Assembly (NCBI GenBank): GCA_029865485.1
Contig: JAOUGT010000005.1
Coordinates: forward strand, 1-53,707
Source: Nitrospira sp.
Lineage (GTDB): Bacteria > Nitrospirota > Nitrospiria > Nitrospirales > Nitrospiraceae
Length of the DNA stretch: 53,707 nt
Reading direction: 5' to 3'
Of this stretch, positions 29,041-37,571 are shown piece by piece. The position numbers and the translations under genes were made by a program. The number at the start of each line of letters is the position of its first letter. Position 1 is the first letter of the stretch. A model generated the notes under the pieces. That model did no database searches. It worked only from the letters and a program-made list of their open reading frames with translations, and was not told the DNA's origin.

Positions 29041-29062
29041 CAACCTATTAGGTTGTTATAAT
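29041..29062 (+). promoter_or_regulatory. lon promoter (extended -10) overlapped by a 15 bp palindrome
   Basis: TGTTATAAT (29054-29062) is a perfect extended -10 (TGnTATAAT), about 30 bases before the lon ATG. Directly upstream and overlapping its TG is the perfect palindrome CAACCTA-T-TAGGTTG (29041-29055), placed where a repressor would block polymerase. An alternative sigma70 pair is TTGACT (29024-29029) with TATTAG (29046-29051). It is not the CIRCE or HAIR heat-shock operator. The remaining divergent region (28766-29023) shows no gene. Confidence 0.5.
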
Positions 29063-29092
29063 GCCATGAACGTTCAGCAAGGATGGTTATCC

Positions 29093-31489
29093 ATGGAAGA
29101 GAATGTCCTGTCGATACTGCCGATACTCCCCGTCAAGCGCACGGTTCTGTTTCCAGGAGTCATGATGCCCCTGACGATTGGGCGCGAACGATCCGTGGCC
29201 GCCGTGAATGCCGCGATGAAGACGGAAGAAAAGACGATCGTCGTGGTGGCTCAACGAGATCCCCAGACCGAGGAGCCTGGCATGGCAGACCTGTACTCCA
29301 TCGGGACCAAAGCCACCATCAAGCAAATCGGTCAAGCGTCAGAGGGGGCGATCCACGCTCTCGTTCAGGGCCTGGATCGCGTCGTCCTTTTGAAAGAAGA
29401 ACAGTCGGCTCCGTACTCCACCGTACGCGTTCGGACTCTCGGTCGCCCTTCGGACGATGGCGCTGAAGTGCAAGCGCTTCACCGAGCCATTCAAGAGCTG
29501 GTGTCCGAGTTGCCCAGACTGATCCAAGCCCCTGCCATTCAAGAAGTCGGTGCGGTGTTAAGTAACGAAGATGATTCAGTGGCGCTGGCCTATCGTATCG
29601 CCTCGCTGGTGAATCTCAATGTGGTGGAAGAACAACGGTTGCTCGAGTGTGCGTCGACCCTCGATCTACTGCGCAGCCTGTACGCCGCCCTGTCGAAAGA
29701 AATCCAAATCTTGCAACTTCGCGAAAAGATCACCCGAGACGCACAGACGAAAATCGGGAAAAGTCAGCGTGAGTACATCTTGCGCGAACAATTGAAGGCC
29801 ATCCAGGAAGAACTCGGCGAAGGGGAAAATGATGAGAACGAAGTGGCTCGCCTCAAGCGACAAATCACTGAGGCAGACCTTCCCGATCATATCCGAAAAG
29901 AAGTCGAGCGAGAAGTTACCCGGTTAGGTAAAGTCCCGCCGACCTCACCGGATCATCAGGTCCTCCGAACCTACCTAGAGCTGGTCCTTGAGCTTCCCTG
30001 GAGGAAATCGTCCCAAGAGCACCTTGATCTCTCCACCGTCCGTAAGGTGCTGGAGGAAGATCACTATGGCATCAAGGAGGTCAAGGAACGGATCGTCGAA
30101 CATTTGGCGGTCTTAAAGCTCAACCCTAAGGCCAAGGCTCCGATCCTCTGTCTGGTTGGACCTCCTGGTGTCGGCAAGACCAGTCTGGGTCAATCGATTG
30201 CAAGGGCCATGAGCCGAACCTTCGAACGATTCAGTCTGGGCGGCGTCCATGACGAGGCTGAACTACGAGGCCACCGCCGGACCTACGTCGGCTCGCTGCC
30301 TGGCCGCATTATTCAGGCGATCCGTCGGGCAGGGGTCAACAATCCTGTCTTGATGCTCGATGAGGTCGACAAGATGGGACGCGATTTCCGAGGTGACCCT
30401 GCGGCGGCTCTGCTCGAGGTTCTGGACCCGGCACAGAATCATACGTTCCGTGATCATTATTTGGATCTTCCCTTCGATCTGTCGAAGGTGTTTTTCATCA
30501 CCACGGCCAACACACTCGATACCATCAGCCAACCCCTGCTGGATCGGATGGAAGTGATTCGCCTTCAAGGATATAGCGAACGCGAGAAAGCCGAAATTGC
30601 TCGCCGCTATCTCTGGCCCAGGCGACTGAAGGAAGCAGGCATCCAGGAAAGCCAGGCAGTGCTCACGGATGACGTACTGAATCTTGTGATCTCGCGCTAT
30701 ACACGGGAAGCCGGGGTGCGCCAACTTGAGCAGATGCTGGGACGGTTAACCAGAAAAGTCGCCTTAACGTTCGCCGATCTCCCGGACGATCAGGAACGCC
30801 AGCCCGTCGCCATACAGACCAACATGCTTGACGAGTGGCTGGGCTCCGAACGGTTTATGCCGGAAGAAGCGAGGAAACATTTGCCACCCGGCGTCGCAAC
30901 AGGCCTCGCCTGGACGCCGACGGGCGGTGATGTGCTCTACATCGAAACCACCCTCTTGCCCGGCGGCCACGATCTGACCCTCACGGGGCAATTGGGTGAC
31001 GTCATGCAAGAATCCGCTCGTGCAGCGAGAAGTTACCTCTGGTCACATGCCGAGAGTATGGGACTGGACATCTCGCGCTTTAAGCGGAATGGAGTCCACA
31101 TCCATGTCCCGTCTGGAGCCATTCCCAAAGATGGTCCATCGGCTGGTATCACCATGGCCACCGCGCTGGCTTCCGCTTACGAGAACCGAGCCGTGCGAAG
31201 CGACACGGCGATGACGGGAGAAATTAGTCTCAGTGGACTCGTCTTACCCGTGGGCGGCATCAAGGAAAAAGTGCTGGCGGCCCATCGCGCCGGCATCAAG
31301 CGGATCGTGCTGCCAAAAGCGAATGAGAAGGACCTCAAGGACGTTCCACAAGAAGTGCGTGATGAGCTGACGTTCATCCTCGCCGAACGGATTGAAGAGG
31401 TACTACCAGCAGCCTTCAACCACGATTCCCACGAGGCGTCTTCTGGCAGCGAACCTGTGGGAGCTGCCACCAGCACGGAAGATCGTTAA
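29093..31489 (+). CDS. lon: ATP-dependent protease Lon
   Basis: A 798-residue Lon. The N-terminal substrate domain starts with ILPVKRTVLFPGVMMPLTIGRE. The AAA+ module has Walker A GPPGVGKTSLGQSIA (about residue 355) and Walker B VLMLDEVDKMG. The Ser-Lys protease domain has KDGPSAGITMATAL (catalytic Ser about 680) and GGIKEKVLAAHRAG (Lys). The ATG at 29093 has AAGGA nine bases upstream; an in-frame ATG at 29066 is a weaker alternative. The long upstream open frame is spurious. The stop overlaps the convergent gene's stop within TTAA. Confidence 0.95.
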   Translation: MEENVLSILPILPVKRTVLFPGVMMPLTIGRERSVAAVNAAMKTEEKTIVVVAQRDPQTEEPGMADLYSIGTKATIKQIGQASEGAIHALVQGLDRVVLLKEEQSAPYSTVRVRTLGRPSDDGAEVQALHRAIQELVSELPRLIQAPAIQEVGAVLSNEDDSVALAYRIASLVNLNVVEEQRLLECASTLDLLRSLYAALSKEIQILQLREKITRDAQTKIGKSQREYILREQLKAIQEELGEGENDENEVARLKRQITEADLPDHIRKEVEREVTRLGKVPPTSPDHQVLRTYLELVLELPWRKSSQEHLDLSTVRKVLEEDHYGIKEVKERIVEHLAVLKLNPKAKAPILCLVGPPGVGKTSLGQSIARAMSRTFERFSLGGVHDEAELRGHRRTYVGSLPGRIIQAIRRAGVNNPVLMLDEVDKMGRDFRGDPAAALLEVLDPAQNHTFRDHYLDLPFDLSKVFFITTANTLDTISQPLLDRMEVIRLQGYSEREKAEIARRYLWPRRLKEAGIQESQAVLTDDVLNLVISRYTREAGVRQLEQMLGRLTRKVALTFADLPDDQERQPVAIQTNMLDEWLGSERFMPEEARKHLPPGVATGLAWTPTGGDVLYIETTLLPGGHDLTLTGQLGDVMQESARAARSYLWSHAESMGLDISRFKRNGVHIHVPSGAIPKDGPSAGITMATALASAYENRAVRSDTAMTGEISLSGLVLPVGGIKEKVLAAHRAGIKRIVLPKANEKDLKDVPQEVRDELTFILAERIEEVLPAAFNHDSHEASSGSEPVGAATSTEDR

Positions 31490-32754
31490 GGTTTGTAGAA
31501 GGTACGATCAATCTGTGCCGTATTGAAGAGCAGCGCGTGCCGACGCGTGTAGACTGCATGACCATAATAATGGTCCCTCGGATTTGTTGAGCCGGTACTG
31601 TCCTTGTAATCGACCAAAAGACAGCGCCCTTCACTAGGGAAACGCACCGCGCGTCTGACACATTCCAGCCAGCGTTCAAATCCATCGTACGGCTCGACCA
31701 GCTCCCAGATCGCCTTATTCGCTGCCTTGGCCGATTCCGTTGAAGGGACAGCATCGCTGCCAGCCACTGCCAGTTCTTGAACATAATCCCCACCCCAGGC
31801 AATGGGCATCTCCATGGTAATCTGCGGCAGCTCCATTTTCGCCAGCCAACTCTTCCCATCCGTCCGCAAGTTCCGGTGATTGGTGACGTGCAGCAATTTC
31901 CCGATGCCGCTAGGATCCCACCCATAACGAACCGGCGTGCCGAAGGTCACCATGTCGAGCGCGACGCCGTTAAGAGGCGACACCGTGGTAAGCAGAGCTT
32001 CGATGCGTCTCACCGTTTGGCCAAGCGCCGGCTGGTTGGTCTGCTCTGCATAGGCGGTCAGAATACTGAACAACTTGGGCCGCCCAGTAATCGGACTCGG
32101 GCAGAGCATATTGGAGGCCAGGGCCAGGACTAGACCAGCCTGCCCATGCGCCTGGATGAGAATTCGGTGGCCCTTTTCAAAATTCTGCTGTTTGCAGAGC
32201 CGATGCAGTTCATCAAGGACCCGAACGGCGGCAAGTGCCCGCCCCAGATGGTGGTGTTCGGATGACCAGAGCAGTCTGTGGCAAGCGATGGGCTGAGACA
32301 GATTCTTGTTGATGGCGTTCTTAAACGAGTGCACGTAGGCCTCGGTGAAATTGCCTCCGTCCCCGATCTGTTCATCCAAGAGGTGCTTCGTTGCCTGATC
32401 GTTCGCGAACGGCGGCTTGAGTCCACCAGGCAGCATCGGAATACCGTTGCTTTCCTCGCGCATCGCTGCAAGCAAGGCATCGACCCCCGACACGCCACGC
32501 GAATAGCCCCGCTTCAGCCCACCGGCCTCGTCCAACCGCTGCATGCCGAATAGATCGGTCCCGTGGAGCGCACCATGGAGAAAGACGACGCTGGCGACTC
32601 CGGCTTGAGACAGGCTCGTCCCATACTGCGCCATCGCCTCGCCCCACTCCGGCGAATCCGGAGGAACAACGTCCGTCAGATCGACGCTACGCAAGCGCTC
32701 GACGGGATTCTTGCGAGACAGATCATCGTGTTGGAAATTGTTTTCGATCGGCAT
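31486..32754 (-). CDS. Alpha/beta-hydrolase-like protein of unknown function
   Basis: A 422-residue cytosolic protein. ASVVFLHGALHGTDLFGM resembles the oxyanion strand of alpha/beta hydrolases, and RILIQAHGQAGLVLALA occupies the place of the nucleophile elbow. It reads G-Q-A-G instead of G-x-S-x-G, so the usual serine is missing. The C-terminus HYYGHAVYTRRHALLFNTA could supply a histidine. It may be a non-hydrolytic member or use another residue. No signal peptide or ribosome binding site is seen. It converges on lon with overlapping stops. Confidence 0.6.
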   Translation of the reverse strand: MPIENNFQHDDLSRKNPVERLRSVDLTDVVPPDSPEWGEAMAQYGTSLSQAGVASVVFLHGALHGTDLFGMQRLDEAGGLKRGYSRGVSGVDALLAAMREESNGIPMLPGGLKPPFANDQATKHLLDEQIGDGGNFTEAYVHSFKNAINKNLSQPIACHRLLWSSEHHHLGRALAAVRVLDELHRLCKQQNFEKGHRILIQAHGQAGLVLALASNMLCPSPITGRPKLFSILTAYAEQTNQPALGQTVRRIEALLTTVSPLNGVALDMVTFGTPVRYGWDPSGIGKLLHVTNHRNLRTDGKSWLAKMELPQITMEMPIAWGGDYVQELAVAGSDAVPSTESAKAANKAIWELVEPYDGFERWLECVRRAVRFPSEGRCLLVDYKDSTGSTNPRDHYYGHAVYTRRHALLFNTAQIDRTFYKP

Positions 32755-32819
32755 GACGGATTACATAGCCGATCTAGATTCAGGACTGCAACCCAACCTG
32801 TACGGATAGTGATACGTGA

Positions 32820-32833
32820 CTGATAGCTATCAG
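32820..32833. promoter_or_regulatory. Perfect 14 bp palindrome between two minus-strand genes
   Basis: CTGATAGCTATCAG lies 14 bp beyond the stop of the 32848 gene and upstream of the hydrolase-like gene. The CTGATRGC motif also occurs in tandem in the trpE-trpG spacer (6334-6349). It may be an operator, or part of a short dispersed repeat. Confidence 0.4.
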
Positions 32834-32847
32834 AATGGGTTTGGAGC

Positions 32848-33276
32848 TTATTCCGGAGACTTTGGCAGCATTGGCCGTTTCAGCATGACGGCGGTTGCAG
32901 TACAGATTTTACTCTCTTCATCGATCCGGCGATCGACGATCTTCACATCTTGCAGATATTCCTGAACGAGCTCCTCGCGAGTCAGCTCGATGTCCTGTTC
33001 GGTCTCGCGCCCAGACCGTTCGCGGACGCGGTCGATCAGGTGCTCTTTAACCAGCACCCGTATCTGCTTGGCCAAATCAGCCCGAGCCGACAGCTCCGAC
33101 ACACGCTGACAGATCGCTCTCCCTTTGGCGAGATCTCCCTGGCCCCTGCCGATCCAGTATTGGTCTGAAGGGTAGCCAACTTCAGCAGCCGAGGCCGTAA
33201 TCAACACAAGTCCCCAACCGAGCCAGAGGCTTACTCCCACGACAACGATTCCCAACTTCGTCTTCAACGCTGCCAT
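32848..33276 (-). CDS. Secreted LPP20-like protein
   Basis: A 142-residue protein that starts 1 bp after the upstream gene's stop. It has a signal peptide (LGIVVVGVSLWLGWGLVLITASAAE) and a single alpha/beta domain (YWIGRGQGDLAKGRAICQRVSELSARADLAKQIRVLVKEHLIDRVRE). The pattern G-x-G followed by many Ala/Arg-rich helix residues resembles LPP20/FlgT-N-type envelope domains. The longer frame starting at 33645 overlaps the neighbour and is not used. The two genes are clearly co-transcribed. Function unknown. Confidence 0.65.
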   Translation of the reverse strand: MAALKTKLGIVVVGVSLWLGWGLVLITASAAEVGYPSDQYWIGRGQGDLAKGRAICQRVSELSARADLAKQIRVLVKEHLIDRVRERSGRETEQDIELTREELVQEYLQDVKIVDRRIDEESKICTATAVMLKRPMLPKSPE

Positions 33277-33277
33277 A

Positions 33278-34330
33278 TTAGCGAGTTCCACCCGGTGCCC
33301 CAAAGGGCGGAGCGCTCCGATGCGGCGGACCTGGCTGCGCCCCCCCCGGTGGGCCACCTGATGGTGCAGGCTGAGGCAAGCGCCTTGCTCCGCTACCCCA
33401 TTGGCCCTGTTGACCCATCGGCTGACGATCCCCTTGAGGCAACCTGGAAGGTGACCGATAAATGGTCTCATTAAACGTTCGAGACCCTGCGGATCCACCA
33501 GGAGGGGGCACCAGCTCATGGCTTGGCATCCGACCAGGGGTGCTCCCAGATCTTGGCGGGTGAGGCGCAGCCAACGGTTGGCGATAGGCAATGATTTGCT
33601 GGGCAATGGCGATGTGTGGATTAGCTGGGAAGAGACCACTCGCACTGTTCAAGAGCCCTTGCGGGATCCCCATCGGCGAGACCAATACCCAATTGGTCCA
33701 AGCTTGCGACACCATCGCATTCGACTGCACACGATTGAGAATCTCCTTCCGCTTCTGCGAGGCCTGGTAGATCTGGTCCGTCGTGGATGCACTTCCCAAC
33801 GTCTGATTGACCGACTTGAGCTCCTCTTGCAGCTGTTCATTTTCTTGCTTCAACTCAGCCAACTGCACACGCGCATCTTCATTTTCCCGGAGCGCCGTAA
33901 TCGCACGCGCAACCTCCTCGGTATCCATTTGCGCCAAAAGATCTGCGTTGATGATTACGACATCGCCGTCGAGACTGGTGGTGATCCGTTGATTGAGCAC
34001 CAGCACCAGGCCGGCCGTATAGGTTCGAATTTCGTCTTTGGTCACGTCCATGCCGTCGACAATCGTCACGCTCTCCAGGTACGTGGCAACCTGTTCAAGC
34101 GCGTTCCGTTTGGCTGCCTCCGTCGCGAGACGGATCGCATCTTCGCGAGTGTCGCGGTCACCCAGGCGATGTTCTCCTTGGGCATTGACGACTCGAATTT
34201 CTGCAAATGCGGAGGAGGTGGATAGGACGCAGAAGCCGGCGGCGATGACCAGCCAGAGCGAAATGAGAAGACGAGATTTGCAAGATACCGCATTGAGGGG
34301 TAACGACGGTTGATGGGATCGACCGGACAT
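33278..34330 (-). CDS. Secreted FlgT-N/LPP20-like protein with coiled coil and Pro/Gly-rich tail
   Basis: A 350-residue protein. The ATG at 34330 has AGAAGGG upstream. A signal peptide ends near SSAFAEIRVV (about residue 44). A domain with GEHRLGDRDTREDAIRLATEAAKRNALEQVATYLES (about 50-90) resembles the FlgT N-terminal fold. A coiled coil follows (LAELKQENEQLQEELKSVNQTL). The last 90 residues are Pro/Gly/Ser-rich and look disordered. It is upstream of, and one base from, a second protein of the same broad type. No flagellar genes are near, so a flagellar role is not supported. Confidence 0.65.
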   Translation of the reverse strand: MSGRSHQPSLPLNAVSCKSRLLISLWLVIAAGFCVLSTSSAFAEIRVVNAQGEHRLGDRDTREDAIRLATEAAKRNALEQVATYLESVTIVDGMDVTKDEIRTYTAGLVLVLNQRITTSLDGDVVIINADLLAQMDTEEVARAITALRENEDARVQLAELKQENEQLQEELKSVNQTLGSASTTDQIYQASQKRKEILNRVQSNAMVSQAWTNWVLVSPMGIPQGLLNSASGLFPANPHIAIAQQIIAYRQPLAAPHPPRSGSTPGRMPSHELVPPPGGSAGSRTFNETIYRSPSRLPQGDRQPMGQQGQWGSGARRLPQPAPSGGPPGGAQPGPPHRSAPPFGAPGGTR

Positions 34331-34505
34331 CGTCCACCCTTCTGGGCTGTACAAGCAACTGAAATGATCTGTGGGAGTCAGCTTAACACCGGAGCGACAG
34401 TTCCGCCAGCATTCGCCTGATGTGGTCACCCCACCTTGCCTTCCGGAAAATTTGCATGTTAGGGTACCTCGTTCATCTATGAAATAAGAGGATCATCGTC
34501 AGATT

Positions 34506-35525
34506 ATGATGGGCCACGTTTCTCGCATATGCGTAACTCTGGCAGGGATTCTAGTCTGGTGGCTGGCAGGCGGAGCATACGCCCCCGTTTATGCGACGTT
34601 TCCCGCTGGCGAATCTGCCGCTCCGCTCACCTCCACAACAGAGCATGTCATCCTGTTCGTCCTCGAAGGGTTTAGCCAGGATTCGCTCAAGAGCGGCGCC
34701 ATGCCGGTCCTCAGCAAGCTCATCAAGGACGGATCTGTGACATGGTCGGCCAACGCGGTTCAGCCGGCCTTGCGACTTCCCACGATGGCTTCGCTCGTTA
34801 CCGGCCTCCCAGTCGAGAAACATGGGATCACCTGGAATTCGTTTGAATTCAGCCGAGGCTATCCACGCGCACCGAGCCTTTTTGACTACCTGGATGTCAG
34901 CGGAGGGCGAGACAGCGCCGTCTTTTTCATGGATGAGTCGCTCTATCAGCTCGCGAAACCGGCTCCCTACACCGACTATCAACTCTGTGGTGCCCTGCGG
35001 CCTGAGTGCGGCGCGCAGAAACTCGTCGCCTACATTCAGCAGTATTTCCAAAAAGCCGCGAGCGGCCATGGGTACGGCCATGCCGTCCATGCCCTCCCGC
35101 ATCTGTTGGTGGTACATCTTCCAGAGGCAGGGCGAGCCGGTGTGACCCAAGGGTGGAATTCGAAGGAGTATCAGCAGGCCCTCAAAACGGTCGATACCGC
35201 GATGAAATCCGTGCTGGACCTCTTCAAGCACTACAATCTTTTAGACCGAACGGCTGTTCTTGTGACCACCCTGAGCATCAAGGGGAATGACCCCGGCGGC
35301 GACCTTGCACAGGCTGAGGCTCCGGCTATTCCTTGGATCGTCTCTGGCGCGGGCATCGCGCGTGGCCAAGTCATCCGTCAGCCGGTGTCCATCATCGATA
35401 CCGGCGCGACCGTGATGCGAATGCTCCAGCTCGAAACCCACACAGAATGGGACAGCAAAGTGATCGAGGAAATATTTCAAACCGATACAGCCTCCCATCC
35501 TGTGCCTCGCGCCAAGAAGCGCTAA
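34506..35525 (+). CDS. Alkaline-phosphatase-superfamily protein lacking catalytic residues
   Basis: A 339-residue protein with an N-terminal signal peptide (ICVTLAGILVWWLAGGAYA). The fold is shown by VILFVLEGFSQDSLKSGAMPVLSKLIKDG, LPTMASLVTGLPVEKHGITWN and AVLVTTLSIKGND. Compared with phosphodiesterase/NPP enzymes, the first metal aspartate is Glu (LEGF), the nucleophile Thr position is Arg (ALRLPTMAS), and the SDHG metal motif is LSIKG. It is probably a binding pseudoenzyme in the periplasm. It is followed after 6 bp by another secreted protein and then the HEAT-repeat genes. It is divergent from the FlgT-N-like pair. Confidence 0.7.
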   Translation: MMGHVSRICVTLAGILVWWLAGGAYAPVYATFPAGESAAPLTSTTEHVILFVLEGFSQDSLKSGAMPVLSKLIKDGSVTWSANAVQPALRLPTMASLVTGLPVEKHGITWNSFEFSRGYPRAPSLFDYLDVSGGRDSAVFFMDESLYQLAKPAPYTDYQLCGALRPECGAQKLVAYIQQYFQKAASGHGYGHAVHALPHLLVVHLPEAGRAGVTQGWNSKEYQQALKTVDTAMKSVLDLFKHYNLLDRTAVLVTTLSIKGNDPGGDLAQAEAPAIPWIVSGAGIARGQVIRQPVSIIDTGATVMRMLQLETHTEWDSKVIEEIFQTDTASHPVPRAKKR

Positions 35526-35531
35526 CCCTCT

Positions 35532-36002
35532 ATGAGTTTCAACGCCGCCATGAAACATCGGTTCTTCTCCCTCCTCTGCGTCGCCGTCACTGGCCTGCTG
35601 ACGATCATTTCGGCTCAAGGAAGCCTCGCCGGAGATCGGCCGGCCGCCCATCTCCAGGAATACCAGATCACCATTGACGCGACCAAGTTAGTCCCTATGT
35701 CATGGTGGCAGATACCTGGCGTGACACCCTCGATTTGGAATTCCGATCCGGAGTCGCTCGATGCCCCGAAGACCTCTGAGCGTCGCGACCTGTCACTCCG
35801 ACCCGGCAAATACAAATTCATCAGTTTTACCTTCGATTTCCCCTTTGCCGTCGGCCTGAACGGCACCATCGATTACTCACACGCCCTCGACCAGTGTGTG
35901 CAAGGCCGTGGAACCCAGACCTTGGTTGTGTTGTGCAAACGCACCTACCCCCACGGTGGGCAACCTGACCCCTATTACGACCAGAAACCAAACAATGGCT
36001 AA
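35532..36002 (+). CDS. Secreted protein of unknown function at the head of the HEAT-repeat cluster
   Basis: A 156-residue protein with a signal peptide (HRFFSLLCVAVTGLLTIISAQGSLAG). The mature beta-rich domain includes YQITIDATKLVPMSWWQIPG, LRPGKYKFISFTFDFPFAV and CVQGRGTQTLVVLCKRTYPHGG, with a possible disulfide. The start could be the ATG at 35532 or that at 35550. It overlaps the first HEAT-repeat gene by 8 bases and follows the phosphatase-like gene by 6 bp, so all three are co-transcribed. I do not recognise a family. Confidence 0.65.
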   Translation: MSFNAAMKHRFFSLLCVAVTGLLTIISAQGSLAGDRPAAHLQEYQITIDATKLVPMSWWQIPGVTPSIWNSDPESLDAPKTSERRDLSLRPGKYKFISFTFDFPFAVGLNGTIDYSHALDQCVQGRGTQTLVVLCKRTYPHGGQPDPYYDQKPNNG

Positions 36003-37350
36003 CGTGCTCGACGACCTACTGGAAGCACTTGAGGATGTGGACGACGCCACCCGCGAGGAGGCCGCGAAGGCACTTGCCGACCTGGGTGATCCATCAACCC
36101 TCGAAGCGCTACTCGTCGCCTGCAGCGATGATTACTGGTCTGTTCGGACCTTTGCCGCCTGTGGCATTGCAAAGGTCGGTGGCCCCAAGGCGATGGAGGC
36201 CCTGATCGGCCTGTTCAATGACCCAATCATGGAAGTTCGAGGCCAGGCAGTCGAGGCCATGGCCAAGATAGGATCGCCTGCCATCGATCGTGTCGTGACG
36301 GCCTTGAAGGACGAGCGCTGGCGCGTTCGAGAACACGCCGCCAAAGCCGCCGGAAAAATGAAGGACTCTCGAGCCGTCGATGCACTGATCGTCGCCTGTC
36401 GGGACCGGGACGGAGCCGTGAAGAGCGCCGTAGCGGAGGCCCTTGGCCGAATCGCAGATCCGAAAGCCGTTCCATCATTGATCAAGTTATTCAGAGACTC
36501 GTCGAAAATCGTGCGGGAAACCGCCGGAACTGCGCTGATCTACATCGGCCATCCATCAGTTGACCCACTGATTGAGAGTCTGAGCGACAAGGACTTCGTG
36601 GTCCGCTGTCACGCAGCCCGGGCCTTGGGTGGAATGACGACGGACTATCAAATCGGGCGGACTTGGGTCCGTGACGCCAAAGTGGTCGAGGCCCTTATTA
36701 CAGCATTGAAAGACTCGGATCGAGCCGTTCGTGAAGATGCTACGATCGCGCTCGGCATGATCGGCGACCCACGAGCCATCGATGCGCTGATGGAGGCCAT
36801 GAAAGATGGCGCCGTGAAGCGCCATGCCATCGCATCACTCGGTATGATCGGCGACCCTCGCGCGCTCCCAGCTGTGCTGGATGCCCTAAAAGGCAAGGGG
36901 ATCAAGCAGGAAGGCTCGCCGACACCCGGATGTATCGTCAGTGAGGATGCGTTTATCAAAGAGGCGGCGGCGACCGCCCTTGGGCAGTTTCGTAATCCAC
37001 GCGTGATTCCTGATCTGATCATGTTGTTGAAAGACGGGGTCTTGCGTGAAAAGGCCGCAGCCGCCCTGACCGTCATCGGGGATGCCGCGATTGAACCCCT
37101 CATTGCGTTTCTCTACGACCCCAAGGCGTCTGAAGTTGAGGCGGAAAAGGAGCGTGTACTTTCATATGCCTCCGTTCGCCTGACGGCCAAAGACGCCCTC
37201 AAACAGATTGCGCTCGAAACCTTGGAAACGCTTGGATGGACCCCCTCCGATGAGCAGGTAGAAATCAGTTCCAGCCAAGCCGACAACCAGCGCATTGATC
37301 GGCCATTGGGACAGACCGGACGGTTTGGACCATCCGGTGACACCGTCTGA
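35995..37350 (+). CDS. HEAT-repeat protein 1 of the cluster
   Basis: A 451-residue alpha-solenoid. I take the ATG at 35995 (MANVLDDLLEALEDVDDATREEA), inside the end of the preceding gene. About a dozen PBS-lyase-type HEAT repeats of roughly 31 residues are visible, for example DERWRVREHAAKAAGKMKDSRAV, KDFVVRCHAARALGGM and DSDRAVREDATIALGMIGDPRAI. Two repeats carry loops (TTDYQIGRTWVRD and GKGIKQEGSPTPGCIVSED). There is no signal peptide, so it is cytosolic although the two preceding genes encode exported proteins. Probably a protein-binding scaffold. A 221 bp gap without a gene (37351-37571) precedes the next HEAT gene. Confidence 0.88.
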   Translation: MANVLDDLLEALEDVDDATREEAAKALADLGDPSTLEALLVACSDDYWSVRTFAACGIAKVGGPKAMEALIGLFNDPIMEVRGQAVEAMAKIGSPAIDRVVTALKDERWRVREHAAKAAGKMKDSRAVDALIVACRDRDGAVKSAVAEALGRIADPKAVPSLIKLFRDSSKIVRETAGTALIYIGHPSVDPLIESLSDKDFVVRCHAARALGGMTTDYQIGRTWVRDAKVVEALITALKDSDRAVREDATIALGMIGDPRAIDALMEAMKDGAVKRHAIASLGMIGDPRALPAVLDALKGKGIKQEGSPTPGCIVSEDAFIKEAAATALGQFRNPRVIPDLIMLLKDGVLREKAAAALTVIGDAAIEPLIAFLYDPKASEVEAEKERVLSYASVRLTAKDALKQIALETLETLGWTPSDEQVEISSSQADNQRIDRPLGQTGRFGPSGDTV

Positions 37351-37571
37351 TTCTATCCGTCGGATACCGTAAGCCGTTCATACAAAGTCACCGAGCAGAC
37401 TGTTCCCGATCGCACATGGCACGTCAATCTCCCCCAGGATATTGAAAAGGACAGTCCTGTGAGACCGCAGCGAGTGAAGGGGCAATGCAGACCTTGGGCC
37501 GTATGTTGGGCCTCTAAGCAGCGCGAGAAAGAAGCTGGGGGACTTTTGTCATCATCCAGATACAGAGCAGT

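Noticed and set aside
28445..29092. A 216-codon upstream extension of the lon reading frame
   Set aside because: It runs antisense through the Nudix gene, lacks similarity to Lon, and a good ribosome binding site and promoter sit just before 29093.
33277..33645. N-terminal extension of the 32848-33276 gene
   Set aside because: It overlaps the upstream gene, and a signal peptide begins at the internal ATG at 33276, one base after the upstream stop.
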